43,255 nucleotides of DNA from Pseudomonadota bacterium (GCA_021798795.1 JAJZBR010000007.1:1-43255), one strand, 5' to 3'; shown: positions 17,781 through 27,561, counted from the first letter of the stretch. Numbers and translations: made by a program. The notes: generated from the letters alone by a model not told the origin.

Positions 17781-19814
17781 ATGCGCCCACACTGGTCATT
17801 CGAGGTTGACAGTCATCAACTGGCCTGGCTGGCCATCGACCATCCTGAAAGCGGGACCAATACACTCACCCAGGCAGTCGTGACGGAGCTGGGCGAGCGG
17901 ATCCGCGAAATCGCATCGAAATCGCCCAAGGGCCTCGTGATCTATTCGAAGAAAAAGAATGGCTTCATCGCTGGCGCGGATATCAAGGAGTTCACCACTC
18001 TCAAAAATTCAGGTGAAGCCCTCCAGCTCATACGCGGAGGGCAACGGGTCTTCTCTGAAATCGAAAACCTGCCCTTTCCCACTCTCGTCGTGCTCCATGG
18101 GTTTGCAATGGGTGGCGGCCTCGAGTTGGCACTGGCTTGCCGCTACCGCCTGGCTGTTCGTGGGAGTACGCGCCTCGGTCTGCCCGAGGTCAAACTCGGT
18201 ATCCATCCGGGTTTCGGCGGTACGGTGCGCAGCGTCCGGCTGGTTGGGGTCCAGTCGGCGATGCGACTCATGCTCCGAGGAGAGCCGGTTCATGCGGAAA
18301 CCGCCCTCAAGATGGGACTCGTCGACCGGCTGGTGGAGAGTGAACAAGCCCATGCAGCTGCCCGCGAGTTCCTTCTTCATCCACCCGAACCGCACCACCC
18401 GCCCCTCCTGTCTTCCGTTTTCAACCTGCCACTCGTGCGCCCTCTTCTCGCCAGGCGATTGCGCGATGAACTGCGCCAGCATGTCCGACAGGAATTCTAC
18501 CCCGCTCCCTACGCCATTGTCTCCCTCTGGGAACGCTTCGGCCATGCGGCCACTCCGGCTCATTATGAAGCGGAGGCGCATTCGATCGCGAACCTCATGT
18601 CCTCACCCACGGCACGGAATCTGGTTCGTGTTTTTCTCCTTCAGGATCAACTCAAAAGCCTGGGCAAAAAAGCGGATTTCGATCTCAAACGCGTTCACGT
18701 GATCGGCGCGGGGGTCATGGGGGGGGATATTGCCGCCTGGTGCGCACTCCGGGGCTACGCGGTGAGTCTCCAGGATCGCGAAAGCCGTTTTGTCGAACCG
18801 GCACTCATCCGGGCGCGCAAACTCTTTGAACGCCGGTTACACACCCCAGGCGAGATTGCATCCGCCGTGAAGCGACTTCAAATGGACCTCGAAGGCCAAA
18901 ATGTCGCCGATGCAGACGTCGTCATCGAAGCGATTTACGAGAACCTCGATGCGAAAAAAGCGCTCTACGCGGCGATCGAACCCAAGCTCAAGCCCGGTGC
19001 ACTACTCGCAACCAACACGTCGAGTATCCGTCTCGAGCGCCTCAGTGCCGACCTCGATGACCCGGGCCGGCTCGTCGGGATCCATTTCTTCAACCCTGTG
19101 GCCAAGATGCCGCTGGTCGAGATCGTCCAGACGGCAGGTACCCATGCCGAAGCGTTAACTCGCGCGCTCTCGTTCGCGCGTCAGATCGAACGACTCCCGA
19201 TCCCGGTCCAAAGCGCTCCCGGCTTTCTCGTGAATCGGGTTCTCATGCCCTACCTCATGGAAGCCATGCTGGCCGGCATGGAGGGCATCCCCTATGAATC
19301 GATCGACGAGGCTGCACTGCGATTCGGAATGCCCATGGGTCCGGTTGAACTCGCAGACACGGTGGGCCTGGATGTCGCACTATCGGTTGCGAAAGTCTTC
19401 GCCCAGGAGCTCAACAAACCGGTTCCGGCGCTTCTTGAAACCCTGGTGCAGGCCGGGCATCTCGGTAAAAAGACTGGACGCGGGTTTTACCGCTATCGGG
19501 ATGGGCAGCCCGTCAAGGATCGCTCCCGCGCCATGCTCAGCCATACCGATCTCGAAGACCGGCTCATCCTGCCCTTGCTGAACGAGGTCGTGGCCTGTCG
19601 GCGGGAAAAAATCGTCGCAAACGATGACTGGATCGATGCGGGCGTGATTTTCGGGACCGGATTCGCACCCTTCCGTGGCGGCCCCCTCCAGTACATTCGT
19701 GAAACCGGACCGCAGTCGGTCTATGAGCGACTCAAACACTTTGAGGAACGCCTGGGCGAACGCTTCCGGCCCGATCGCGGTTGGCAGGATCTTCTGCCAG
19801 CATCCACCGCCTGA
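17781..19814 (+). CDS. 3-hydroxyacyl-CoA dehydrogenase / enoyl-CoA hydratase (FadJ/FadB-alpha type)
   Basis: KNGFIAGADIKEF, GFAMGGGLELALACRYRLA, LPEVKLGIHPGFGGTVR, VIGAGVMGGDIAAWCALRG, GIHFFNPVAKMPLVEIV. Start at 17781. Confidence 0.93.
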   Translation: MRPHWSFEVDSHQLAWLAIDHPESGTNTLTQAVVTELGERIREIASKSPKGLVIYSKKKNGFIAGADIKEFTTLKNSGEALQLIRGGQRVFSEIENLPFPTLVVLHGFAMGGGLELALACRYRLAVRGSTRLGLPEVKLGIHPGFGGTVRSVRLVGVQSAMRLMLRGEPVHAETALKMGLVDRLVESEQAHAAAREFLLHPPEPHHPPLLSSVFNLPLVRPLLARRLRDELRQHVRQEFYPAPYAIVSLWERFGHAATPAHYEAEAHSIANLMSSPTARNLVRVFLLQDQLKSLGKKADFDLKRVHVIGAGVMGGDIAAWCALRGYAVSLQDRESRFVEPALIRARKLFERRLHTPGEIASAVKRLQMDLEGQNVADADVVIEAIYENLDAKKALYAAIEPKLKPGALLATNTSSIRLERLSADLDDPGRLVGIHFFNPVAKMPLVEIVQTAGTHAEALTRALSFARQIERLPIPVQSAPGFLVNRVLMPYLMEAMLAGMEGIPYESIDEAALRFGMPMGPVELADTVGLDVALSVAKVFAQELNKPVPALLETLVQAGHLGKKTGRGFYRYRDGQPVKDRSRAMLSHTDLEDRLILPLLNEVVACRREKIVANDDWIDAGVIFGTGFAPFRGGPLQYIRETGPQSVYERLKHFEERLGERFRPDRGWQDLLPASTA

Positions 19815-19836
19815 ACTCGGCAACCGTCCGGAACTC

Positions 19837-20256
19837 ATGCACTTCGAATCTCCTCCACATGACCGAGCGGCGACCGTATCGACCCTGGCCATGCCCAAGG
19901 ACACGAACGGAGTCGGCGATATTTTCGGCGGCTGGCTCATGTCCCATGCCGACATCGCCGGAGCCATTCTGGCCTACCGTATCGCGGGAGGGCGTGTGGT
20001 CACCGTCGCCGTCAACGAGTTTGTGTTCCTGCGCCCGGTCTACGTCGGCGACGTTGTCAGCTTCTATACGGATCTCAAACGGACCGGGCGAACCTCTGTG
20101 ACAATCGATGTATCAGTATTCGTACAACGGCCGACCGACCCGGGCGGGATTGAAAGCCACCTGGTCTCAACTGCGCAGCTCACCTATGTGCATATCGATG
20201 AAAACCAGCAACCGACTCCCATCGATCCCACACGGCTGCAAGCCCGCAAATCCTGA
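19837..20256 (+). CDS. Acyl-CoA thioesterase, YciA-like hotdog fold
   Basis: LAMPKDTNGVGDIFGGWLMSHADIAGAILAYRIAGGRVVTVAVNEFVFLRPVYVGDVVSFY. Confidence 0.88.
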   Translation: MHFESPPHDRAATVSTLAMPKDTNGVGDIFGGWLMSHADIAGAILAYRIAGGRVVTVAVNEFVFLRPVYVGDVVSFYTDLKRTGRTSVTIDVSVFVQRPTDPGGIESHLVSTAQLTYVHIDENQQPTPIDPTRLQARKS

Positions 20257-20286
20257 ACGCGAGCGGGCACGCCAGGCGATCGAAGA

Positions 20287-21675
20287 TCATCCGCTTGCGA
20301 GCCAGGACTCGACGGCCAGAAAACACTCGTCCAGCCGGTTCACGATACGCAGATCACCTGCCTCCTTCCGCTCCTGACGGGAGACATTCCCGCGCGGCAC
20401 CAGTGCTTTTGTGAAACCGTGTTTGACGGATTCGCGCAGGCGTTCCTCGCCGCCAAAGACCGGGCGGATCTCCCCGCTGAGCCCCACTTCGCCGAAGGCG
20501 ATCAAATCATGGGGCAGCGGCCGATCCGTGAGATTCGACCAGACGGCGAGCAGAACCGGGAGATCCACCGCCGTCTCGTTGATACGGAGCCCGCCCACGA
20601 CGTTCACGAACACATCCCGCCCCGCAACCGACTGACCGCTGTGACGATTGAAAATGGCGAGCAGGAGCGCCAAGCGGGGCGGATCCGTCCCGACGGTGAT
20701 GCGTCGCGGAGGCATCGATTGGGCCTCATCCACGAGCGCCTGCACCTCGACCAGCATGGGGCGGCTGCCTTCCCGCATCACCGTGATGGCACTGCCACTC
20801 ACCCCTTCGAGGCGGCTCGAAAGAAAGATTGCAGAAGGGTTGCGGACCTCGCGCAGCCCGTTTTCAGTCATGATGAAGATCCCCGTTTCATTGGCGGCCC
20901 CGTATCGGTTCTTCACTGAACGGACGATTCGGTAACGGCTGCCCAGGTCATTCTCAAAATAGAGTACGGTATCGACCAGGTGCTCGAGAACCCGGGGTCC
21001 TGCAATCGCACCTTCCTTGGTCACGTGCCCGATGATGAAGAGTGCGGAACCGGTCGTCTTTGCGAGACGTACGAGTGCGGCCGTCGATTCCCGGAGCTGG
21101 GTGACGGAACCGGGCGCGGATTCGACCAGATCACTGTAAACCGTCTGGATCGAATCGATCACGACCATGCGTGGGCGTGCCTTCCGGATCAGCGGGATGA
21201 TGGTTTCAAGATGGGTTTCGGCGAGAAGTGAAAGGTTCTCGCACGCGAGCCCGAGACGGCGGCTGCGCGACGCCACCTGGAGCGGGGATTCCTCTCCGCT
21301 CACATAGATCACGGGTTCCCCTCGCGCGAGGTGCGCACCGGCCTGGAGCAGCAGAGTGGACTTCCCGATGCCCGGATCCCCGCCGACCAATACGACCGAT
21401 CCGGGAACGAACCCACCCCCGAGGACGCGGTCGAGTTCTCCGAGTCCCGTCGAGTGTCGCTCTTCCCGATCCCCCTCGACTTCACTGAGTGTGAGAAGCC
21501 GGGAGGGAGCGGAGTCCGAACGAAGATCCGCTCCCGCGCGTCCGGTGCGGATTTTAGATCCTCGGGCGATCTCCGTGAGCGTATTCCATGCGCCACAGTC
21601 CGGGCAGCGGCCACTCCAGCGTGGTGCTTGTGCCCCGCAGGTTTCACAACGATAAGCGGTCGACGGTTTCGGCAT
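20287..21675 (-). CDS. radA: DNA repair protein RadA (Sms)
   Basis: Zinc finger CETCGAQAPRWSGRCPDCGAWNT, GDPGIGKSTLLLQ, KNRYGAANETG. ATG at 21675. Confidence 0.95.
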   Translation of the reverse strand: MPKPSTAYRCETCGAQAPRWSGRCPDCGAWNTLTEIARGSKIRTGRAGADLRSDSAPSRLLTLSEVEGDREERHSTGLGELDRVLGGGFVPGSVVLVGGDPGIGKSTLLLQAGAHLARGEPVIYVSGEESPLQVASRSRRLGLACENLSLLAETHLETIIPLIRKARPRMVVIDSIQTVYSDLVESAPGSVTQLRESTAALVRLAKTTGSALFIIGHVTKEGAIAGPRVLEHLVDTVLYFENDLGSRYRIVRSVKNRYGAANETGIFIMTENGLREVRNPSAIFLSSRLEGVSGSAITVMREGSRPMLVEVQALVDEAQSMPPRRITVGTDPPRLALLLAIFNRHSGQSVAGRDVFVNVVGGLRINETAVDLPVLLAVWSNLTDRPLPHDLIAFGEVGLSGEIRPVFGGEERLRESVKHGFTKALVPRGNVSRQERKEAGDLRIVNRLDECFLAVESWLASG

Positions 21676-22762
21676 GATCCGTCTCATCCTCCGCTTGATC
21701 GACCCATTCGTGTCGCACTCTTTGGGCCACTCCGCAAAGGAGTTCGTACGGAATGGTTCCGGCATGACGGGCAACAATCTCGACCGGCAGCTCACGACCC
21801 CAGAGGATCACCGGCGCACCGATGGCAACCGGCTCGGAGCCGAGATCAACTGCGATCATATCCATTGAAACGCGCCCAGCCAGGGGATAGAGCCTGCCCG
21901 ACACCCAAACCGGCGTACCGCCCGGTGCATGATAGGGATAGCCATCGCCATAGCCTACTGCAGCGATCCCGATCCAGCCATCACGTTTGGCCTCATACAC
22001 TCCGCCGTACCCGACGCGTTCACCCCTCCGTATCTGTTTCACCGCCATGATCGCAGTCGCAAACGTCATCACGGGCAGCCATCCCGTCGACTCGGCATCA
22101 GAGGCAGGAAGCGGGGAGACACCAAACAGAAGGAGCCCTGGACGAACCCAGTCCGCATGGCTTTCGGGGTATTGCACCATGGCAGCGGAGTTCGCCAGGC
22201 TGCGGGGTCCCGGGTACCCGCGCGTCAGACGATCGAAAGCAGAAAGCTGCTCCTGAACAGCCGGATCATGAGGCCGGTCAGCCGAGGCCAAGTGGGTCAT
22301 GAGCCCGGGTGCCGTGGCACTGAGCCGGACGATGCGTCCATGGACATCGGGAAACGCATGCGCGGGGAAACCGAGCCGGTTCATGCCGGTATCGATTTTG
22401 ATCCAGAGTCTCGGCCAGAGGAGCGGGATCGATTCGAGCAGAGCAAGTCCGAACTCCGCATGTACCACGATTTCAAGCTTGGCCTGGAAGGCGGCCTGGA
22501 TCTCGCCTCGATCGAATAGACCCTCGAGGAGAAGAATAGGCTGGCGGATACCCGCCTCACGGAGTGCCAGCGCTTCATCCAGGCTCGAGACCGCAAGCCC
22601 ATCTGCCTCCCCGAGTACCCGGCCCACCGGAATCAACCCATGACCATAGGCATTGGCCTTGATGACGGCCCAGATCCGGGAACCGTTTGCCCGGCGCCGG
22701 ATCATGCGTAGATTCTCACGCAGGGCGCGAAAGTCGATCCGGGCGCGGGTCGGTCGACTCAT
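21644..22762 (-). CDS. alr: Alanine racemase
   Basis: IWAVIKANAYGHGLIPV PLP-lysine motif; RAGRVSMDMIAVDL-like motif (LAGRVSMDMIAVDL). Confidence 0.94.
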   Translation of the reverse strand: MSRPTRARIDFRALRENLRMIRRRANGSRIWAVIKANAYGHGLIPVGRVLGEADGLAVSSLDEALALREAGIRQPILLLEGLFDRGEIQAAFQAKLEIVVHAEFGLALLESIPLLWPRLWIKIDTGMNRLGFPAHAFPDVHGRIVRLSATAPGLMTHLASADRPHDPAVQEQLSAFDRLTRGYPGPRSLANSAAMVQYPESHADWVRPGLLLFGVSPLPASDAESTGWLPVMTFATAIMAVKQIRRGERVGYGGVYEAKRDGWIGIAAVGYGDGYPYHAPGGTPVWVSGRLYPLAGRVSMDMIAVDLGSEPVAIGAPVILWGRELPVEIVARHAGTIPYELLCGVAQRVRHEWVDQAEDETDHAETVDRLSL

Positions 22763-22786
22763 CGGGCCGACGGGGTTACCTTCGGC

Positions 22787-24160
22787 TCAGCCATAGCGTG
22801 GCTCTGAAGCCAGGTTTTCAAAACGGGTGTACGGCGCGAGAAAGGCAAGCCGGATATCCCCAACCGGACCATTCCGGTGTTTGCCGATGATAATTTCAGC
22901 AGTTCCCCGGTCTGTGCTCTCTGTGTTGTACATCTCGTCCCGATAGATGAAAACGATGAGATCCGCATCCTGTTCGATGCTTCCCGAATCACGCAGATCA
23001 GACATGACCGGGCGCTTGTTGGGGCGTTGCTCCAGATTCCGGTTGAGTTGGGAAATCGCGATGACCGGGACGTCGAGTTCACGGGCCATGGCCTTGAGAC
23101 CACGCGAGATTTCTGAAATCTCCATGGTCCGGTTCTCGGTTGTTTTGGACACTTGCATGAGCTGCAGATAGTCGACGATGACGAGCCCCAGCCCATGCCG
23201 ATGCTTGAGTCGGCGGGCGCGGGCTCGTACTTCGGTTGGCGACAAGACGGGCATGTCATCGATATAAAGCGGCGTGCCCGTGAGGAGCTGGACCGTTGCA
23301 GTGAGTCTCGGCCAATCGGCCTCCTCGAGCTGTCCGGTCCGAACATGGGATTGATCGATGCGTCCCAGAGAGGACAGGAAGCGCAAGACGAGTTGTTCGG
23401 CCGACATTTCCATGCTGAAGATGGCGGTTGGCACCCGGTCCTTGATCGCGGCATGCTCGGCGATGTTCAGGGCAAAACTGGTTTTGCCGCTCGAGGGACG
23501 CCCCGCGACCACGATGAGATCCCCCTTCTGGAGACCGGCAGTCATCCGGTCGAAATCGAGAAGTCCGGTCGCCACCCCGGTCAGCGCCTGTTTCGAGTGG
23601 TAAAGGGCATCGATGCGATCCAGCGTTTGATGCAGCATGCGGGAGAGATCCACAAACGTATCGCGGCCACGAAACCGTTCATCAGACAGACTGAAAATCC
23701 GCGTTTCCGCATCATCCAGGATGTCCGCCAAGGACCGGCCTTCTGGATGAAGCCCGTGTGCCGTGATTTCGGTTCCCGCATGGATGAGCTGGCGCAGGAG
23801 CGAGTATTCCCGGATGATCCCGGCATAGGCATGTGTATTGGCTGCGGTAGGCGTATCGTGTACCAGTTGGGTGAGATAACCCATTCCACCCGCTTCCGCC
23901 ATGCGCCCGGCCTGTTCGAGTTTTTCGGATGCCGTCACAAGGTCGACGGGCTTGTTTTCCTGAAAAAGGGCAAAGAACGCCTCGAAAACGACCTGATGGT
24001 CACGCCGGTAAAAGTCCTCCGTCCGTACCATGTCTGACACTTCTGGCCATACGGAGTTGTCAAGCAGCAAGCCGCCCAGAAAGGCCTGTTCAGCCTCATC
24101 GGAATGGGGCGGGCCCGCAATCCGGGATCGATCCGAATCGGGTACGCGACTGACATCCAT
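22787..24160 (-). CDS. dnaB: Replicative DNA helicase DnaB
   Basis: PHSDEAEQAFLGGLLLDN; VVAGRPSSGKTSFALNIAEHA; DYLQLMQ; SQLNRNLEQRPNKRPVMSDLRDSGSIEQDADLIVFIYRDE. Confidence 0.96.
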   Translation of the reverse strand: MDVSRVPDSDRSRIAGPPHSDEAEQAFLGGLLLDNSVWPEVSDMVRTEDFYRRDHQVVFEAFFALFQENKPVDLVTASEKLEQAGRMAEAGGMGYLTQLVHDTPTAANTHAYAGIIREYSLLRQLIHAGTEITAHGLHPEGRSLADILDDAETRIFSLSDERFRGRDTFVDLSRMLHQTLDRIDALYHSKQALTGVATGLLDFDRMTAGLQKGDLIVVAGRPSSGKTSFALNIAEHAAIKDRVPTAIFSMEMSAEQLVLRFLSSLGRIDQSHVRTGQLEEADWPRLTATVQLLTGTPLYIDDMPVLSPTEVRARARRLKHRHGLGLVIVDYLQLMQVSKTTENRTMEISEISRGLKAMARELDVPVIAISQLNRNLEQRPNKRPVMSDLRDSGSIEQDADLIVFIYRDEMYNTESTDRGTAEIIIGKHRNGPVGDIRLAFLAPYTRFENLASEPRYG

Positions 24161-24172
24161 GCCTGAGAGCCT

Positions 24173-24625
24173 TTAGTCTTCCGCCACAACCCGAACCATG
24201 ATCTTGACCTCGACATCCGTGTGCAGGTGAACCGTGACCTCCTCTTCACCGAGTTCCCGGATCGGACCATCCGTGAGTCGGATATGCCGACGTTCGAGCG
24301 TGACGGCAAGCGTCTCCTGGATCCGATCAACAATATCCTGCGGGCCAATGGATCCAAACAGGCGACCCTCCGGACCGGCCTTGGCCACAAGTGTCAGAGT
24401 CTGCCCTTCGAGTTTCTCCTTAAACGCCAATGCGCCGGCCAGAATGCGACCGGCCTCGGCCTCAAGCTCCGCACGGCGTTCCAATATTTTCTTCATGTTG
24501 GCGGGTGTCAGGGGCAACGCTTTGTGCTGAGGGATGAGGTAGTTTCTGGCATAACCGGCCCGGACATCGACTTCGGTGCCGATATCTCCCAGGTTTTCGA
24601 CTTTCTCGAGCAGGATGACTTGCAT
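24173..24625 (-). CDS. rplI: 50S ribosomal protein L9
   Basis: MQVILLEKVENLGDIGTEVDVRAGYARNYLIPQHKAL. Confidence 0.96.
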   Translation of the reverse strand: MQVILLEKVENLGDIGTEVDVRAGYARNYLIPQHKALPLTPANMKKILERRAELEAEAGRILAGALAFKEKLEGQTLTLVAKAGPEGRLFGSIGPQDIVDRIQETLAVTLERRHIRLTDGPIRELGEEEVTVHLHTDVEVKIMVRVVAED

Positions 24626-24708
24626 GGACTAATCCTCGTTATAAGCTCTATTAGGCGTTTGATCGGGTGCGGGCGAAGTTCTCAAGGTATTCCAAATCCC
24701 CCCTCTGA

Positions 24709-25674
24709 TCATGTTACCGCACCTGCTCCCATTCTCACAAAATTATCCACAAAACCGACCAGGGTCAAAAGCGGCCAGAGCAGGGCACCGAGAGTCACGA
24801 TGCCGGAAAGCGCAGGGCCGAACAGGGATCCGAAGAAACTGAATACCAGCAGGAGGTAGACGGCAACGCGCAGCGTGCGCAGAAGCGGATACCGTTTGGC
24901 GCCACGCTGAAGAACCGCGAGTCCCTGATAGATGAACATGATCGCAAGTACAAAAGAGAGATTGTCGAAAATGGCATCATGCGTGAATAATCCCAATACG
25001 ATCACCAGGAGAAAAACCAGAGACGCAAAATATCCCGCCCGAAAATGCTCAAACTCGAGTCCAAACGCGCCCGGCCGATCCAGGCGGGACTGGATCCAGC
25101 GGGCCAGAAACAGCGCCAACGTGACCATCAGCACCCCGAAGGCGATCAGGGTACCTATAATCCAGGGTGCGTGCGCCATCACGGAGTGCATCAGCGCCGG
25201 GTAACCGGCTTCATGGGAAAGAATGCTGCCCAGGGAGCGATTCAGCAGACCCTGCCAGTATATTTTCGGGTGGTGGACCATGAGTGTGAATGCCACCACA
25301 CCCAAGAGCGCAACGAGACTCACCATCTGGACTGCGAGTGCAAGAGATCCCCCGCGCCGGATCAAAAGCGCGAGCGCCACCATGAAAAACCAGAAACAGG
25401 CAAACTCAAGGCCTGCCAACAGGGCTGACGCCACGCCGAACTTGGATGCATGCGCCACCTGCTGCCCCAGCGCCCACTGTAGCGCGATCAGCCCGATCCA
25501 GATGCCGGTTGCGTAGAGCGCGGCACGGAACCCGGCATGCCCCCCCCGTCTCAGCGCGACGAGCGCGAGAACCGACCCCCCCAGTGGAAGCGCGACTCCG
25601 GTCAAGGCCAGAATCAGGGTCAGGAAGGCAGATGCCAGCTCGCGCCCCGAAATCCAATCCAGAAACCGTCTCAT
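24709..25674 (-). CDS. DUF2232-like integral membrane protein
   Basis: 321 aa polytopic protein located between rpsR and rplI, a common position for DUF2232 genes. Confidence 0.7.
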   Translation of the reverse strand: MRRFLDWISGRELASAFLTLILALTGVALPLGGSVLALVALRRGGHAGFRAALYATGIWIGLIALQWALGQQVAHASKFGVASALLAGLEFACFWFFMVALALLIRRGGSLALAVQMVSLVALLGVVAFTLMVHHPKIYWQGLLNRSLGSILSHEAGYPALMHSVMAHAPWIIGTLIAFGVLMVTLALFLARWIQSRLDRPGAFGLEFEHFRAGYFASLVFLLVIVLGLFTHDAIFDNLSFVLAIMFIYQGLAVLQRGAKRYPLLRTLRVAVYLLLVFSFFGSLFGPALSGIVTLGALLWPLLTLVGFVDNFVRMGAGAVT

Positions 25675-25756
25675 GAGCCGCCCGCTCCGGCTTCAGACAC
25701 GAAAGCGGGTACCGGCCCGGATTCGGAAAATACCTCGAACGGGATCACCCATCGCG

Positions 25757-25978
25757 TCAATGCCGGTCGGTATAAGGCAGAAGCGCAAGAAAGCGGGCCC
25801 GCTTGATGGCAAGGGTGAGCTCACGCTGAAATTTGCTGGTCGAACCGGTGAGTCGGCTGGGTATGATCTTTCCAGTCTCGGTCACATAGTTACGCAACGC
25901 AGACAGATCCTTGTAATCGATTTCGGCGTGCTCGAGCGTCGGTCGCGTGAAACGGCGGCGGCGATAAAATTGCGGCAT
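25757..25978 (-). CDS. rpsR: 30S ribosomal protein S18
   Basis: [53 protein letters not shown]. Confidence 0.97.
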   Translation of the reverse strand: MPQFYRRRRFTRPTLEHAEIDYKDLSALRNYVTETGKIIPSRLTGSTSKFQRELTLAIKRARFLALLPYTDRH

Positions 25979-25992
25979 GGGTCAGTGCTCCA

Positions 25993-26508
25993 TTAAGGCT
26001 CGGTATCGTTGAATGCGGTGAGATCGGAATCGGCCTCATCACCCGTTTCGTCTTCGGATGCTTCGTCCGTACCGAGTTCACCCGGGAGTTCGCTGCGCTC
26101 CCCCTCCGGGATCTCGGTCGCACTCCGGCGGGCCTGGTTTTCCTGCTCGAGCTGTTCGCGTTCACGGGCATCTTTTTCTTCACGATCCTTGAGAAGCATG
26201 GTCGGTTCCACGAGGGCTTCCTCGCGGCGGACGACGAGATGCCGGAGCACGACGTCATTGAAACGAAATGCTTCCTGGAATGCAGCCAGCGTGGCGCTGT
26301 CGCACTCGATGTTCATGAGCGCATAATGCGCTTTGTGAAGTTTGTGAATGGTGTAGGCGAGCTGGCGCCGCCCCCAATCCTCGACACGGTGAACCCGGCC
26401 ACCGCCATTCTCGACCAGTGACTGGTAGCGTTTCAGCATGCCAGCAACTTGTTCACTCTGGTCCGGATGAACCAGAAAAACGACTTCATAATGACGTAAT
26501 TCGGCCAT
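25993..26508 (-). CDS. rpsF: 30S ribosomal protein S6 with long acidic C-terminal extension
   Basis: [58 protein letters not shown] upstream of ATG 26508. Confidence 0.95.
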   Translation of the reverse strand: MAELRHYEVVFLVHPDQSEQVAGMLKRYQSLVENGGGRVHRVEDWGRRQLAYTIHKLHKAHYALMNIECDSATLAAFQEAFRFNDVVLRHLVVRREEALVEPTMLLKDREEKDAREREQLEQENQARRSATEIPEGERSELPGELGTDEASEDETGDEADSDLTAFNDTEP

Positions 26509-26568
26509 GATCTCCCCGTGGTCTCGTGGGCTCCCCATATTTTTGAAGAGCAAGGAGTAAGTGGTTGG

Positions 26569-26588
26569 GTCGGGTATGATCCCGACCT
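26569..26588 (-). promoter_or_regulatory. Hairpin in the rpsF 5' UTR (GGTCGGG-ATCATA-CCCGACC on the transcript)
   Basis: Perfect 7-bp inverted repeat read directly, between the predicted rpsF promoter and start codon. Confidence 0.55.
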
Positions 26589-26595
26589 GAGGGCT

Positions 26596-26625
26596 ATTCT
26601 AACCGGTTTGAAGGCGCTCGGGCAA
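26596..26625 (-). promoter_or_regulatory. Predicted sigma70-type promoter for the rpsF operon (TTGCCC-18-TAGAAT)
   Basis: Minus strand: -35 TTGCCC at 26625-26620, 18-bp spacer, -10 TAGAAT at 26601-26596. Confidence 0.55.
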
Positions 26626-26747
26626 CATGCACGCACGGGCTGCCCTATGCGGTTTTGCCGGTGGGATTCCGGCACTCGAATCGCCGCCCTTATCGTTCGG
26701 GCGACGTCATAGGAATAGATTTCTATGGTTTTATGAACGGTTAGGGG

Positions 26748-26863
26748 TCAAGTCTTGACTTGATACATATTGCCATGCGAGATGTCCGGCATGGCGCGGT
26801 CGTTGCGATTTGAATATCTGGGGACGTGGTATCACGGGGAATAGGGGATCGTGACTTGATACA
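26748..26863 (+). mobile_element. REP-associated tyrosine transposase (RAYT/Y1_Tnp) N-terminal remnant with flanking 12-bp repeats
   Basis: 26791-26844 encodes MARSLRFEYLGTWYHGE*, matching the typical RAYT start (MARxLRxExxGxWYHVxxRG). TGACTTGATACA occurs at 26756-26767 and 26852-26863. Palindrome TCAAGTC-TT-GACTTGA at 26748-26763. Confidence 0.6.
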
Positions 26864-26883
26864 GAACCCGCCCCCATGCTGTT

Positions 26884-26909
26884 TGCTACAGAATGCTACA
26901 TTTGCTACA
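26884..26909 (+). promoter_or_regulatory. Three phased TGCTACA repeats upstream of the antitoxin gene
   Basis: TGCTACA at 26884-26890, 26894-26900 and 26903-26909. Antitoxin ATG is at 26919. Confidence 0.6.
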
Positions 26910-26918
26910 CTTCAGTAT

Positions 26919-27167
26919 ATGAACAGAATCATTACCCAGCGAGAACTGCGTAACGACTCCGCCAGCGTGCTCCGGGAAGTACAGGCGGGGCAGACGCTGA
27001 TTGTGACACGCAACGGCACACCGGTGGCCGAACTCCGGCCAATTCAACCGCATCGTTTCGTTCCCCGGGCGGCCATTGCCGCGGCGGCGGCGAGTGCTCC
27101 CCGGATTGATTTTGGCCGGTTCCGTGCGGACTTGGACGCCGTGATCAATCCATCCGCAGATGGCTGA
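26919..27167 (+). CDS. Phd/YefM-type antitoxin
   Basis: MNRIITQRELRNDSASVLREVQAGQTLIVTRNGTPVAELRPI is a typical Phd/YefM-fold antitoxin. Overlaps the following toxin ORF by 8 bp. Confidence 0.88.
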   Translation: MNRIITQRELRNDSASVLREVQAGQTLIVTRNGTPVAELRPIQPHRFVPRAAIAAAAASAPRIDFGRFRADLDAVINPSADG

Positions 27168-27561
27168 ACCCGCGCGCGGATTGCTCGACACTTCCGTGGT
27201 CATTGACCACGACCTACTCGATCCCTCACGACTCCCCGAGGAATCCGCGATCGCAGCGGTAACGCTCGCGGAACTGGCTGCGGGTCCGCATGCCACGCGT
27301 GATGCTGAGGAACGCGCGCGACGCCAAGACCGATTGCAGTGGGCGGCAGCTACGTGGGATGCCCTGCCTTTCGATGCCGCCGCCGCTCGCCTCTATGGGC
27401 GAATGTTTGCGACGGTGCGGGCGGCCGGACAATCAAGCCGGGCTCGCTTCGCGGATCTGCTCATTGCCGCCACTGCTGCGGCTAATGGATTACCGCTTTA
27501 CACTCGCAATCCGACCGACTTTTCGGCTCTCAAACGCCTTATCAGAATTATCGCGCTGTGA
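27160..27561 (+). CDS. VapC-type PIN-domain toxin
   Basis: GLLDTSVVIDHD, VTLAELAAG, RFADLLIAATAAANGLPLYTRNPTDF PIN-domain motifs. Confidence 0.9.
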   Translation: MAEPARGLLDTSVVIDHDLLDPSRLPEESAIAAVTLAELAAGPHATRDAEERARRQDRLQWAAATWDALPFDAAAARLYGRMFATVRAAGQSSRARFADLLIAATAAANGLPLYTRNPTDFSALKRLIRIIAL

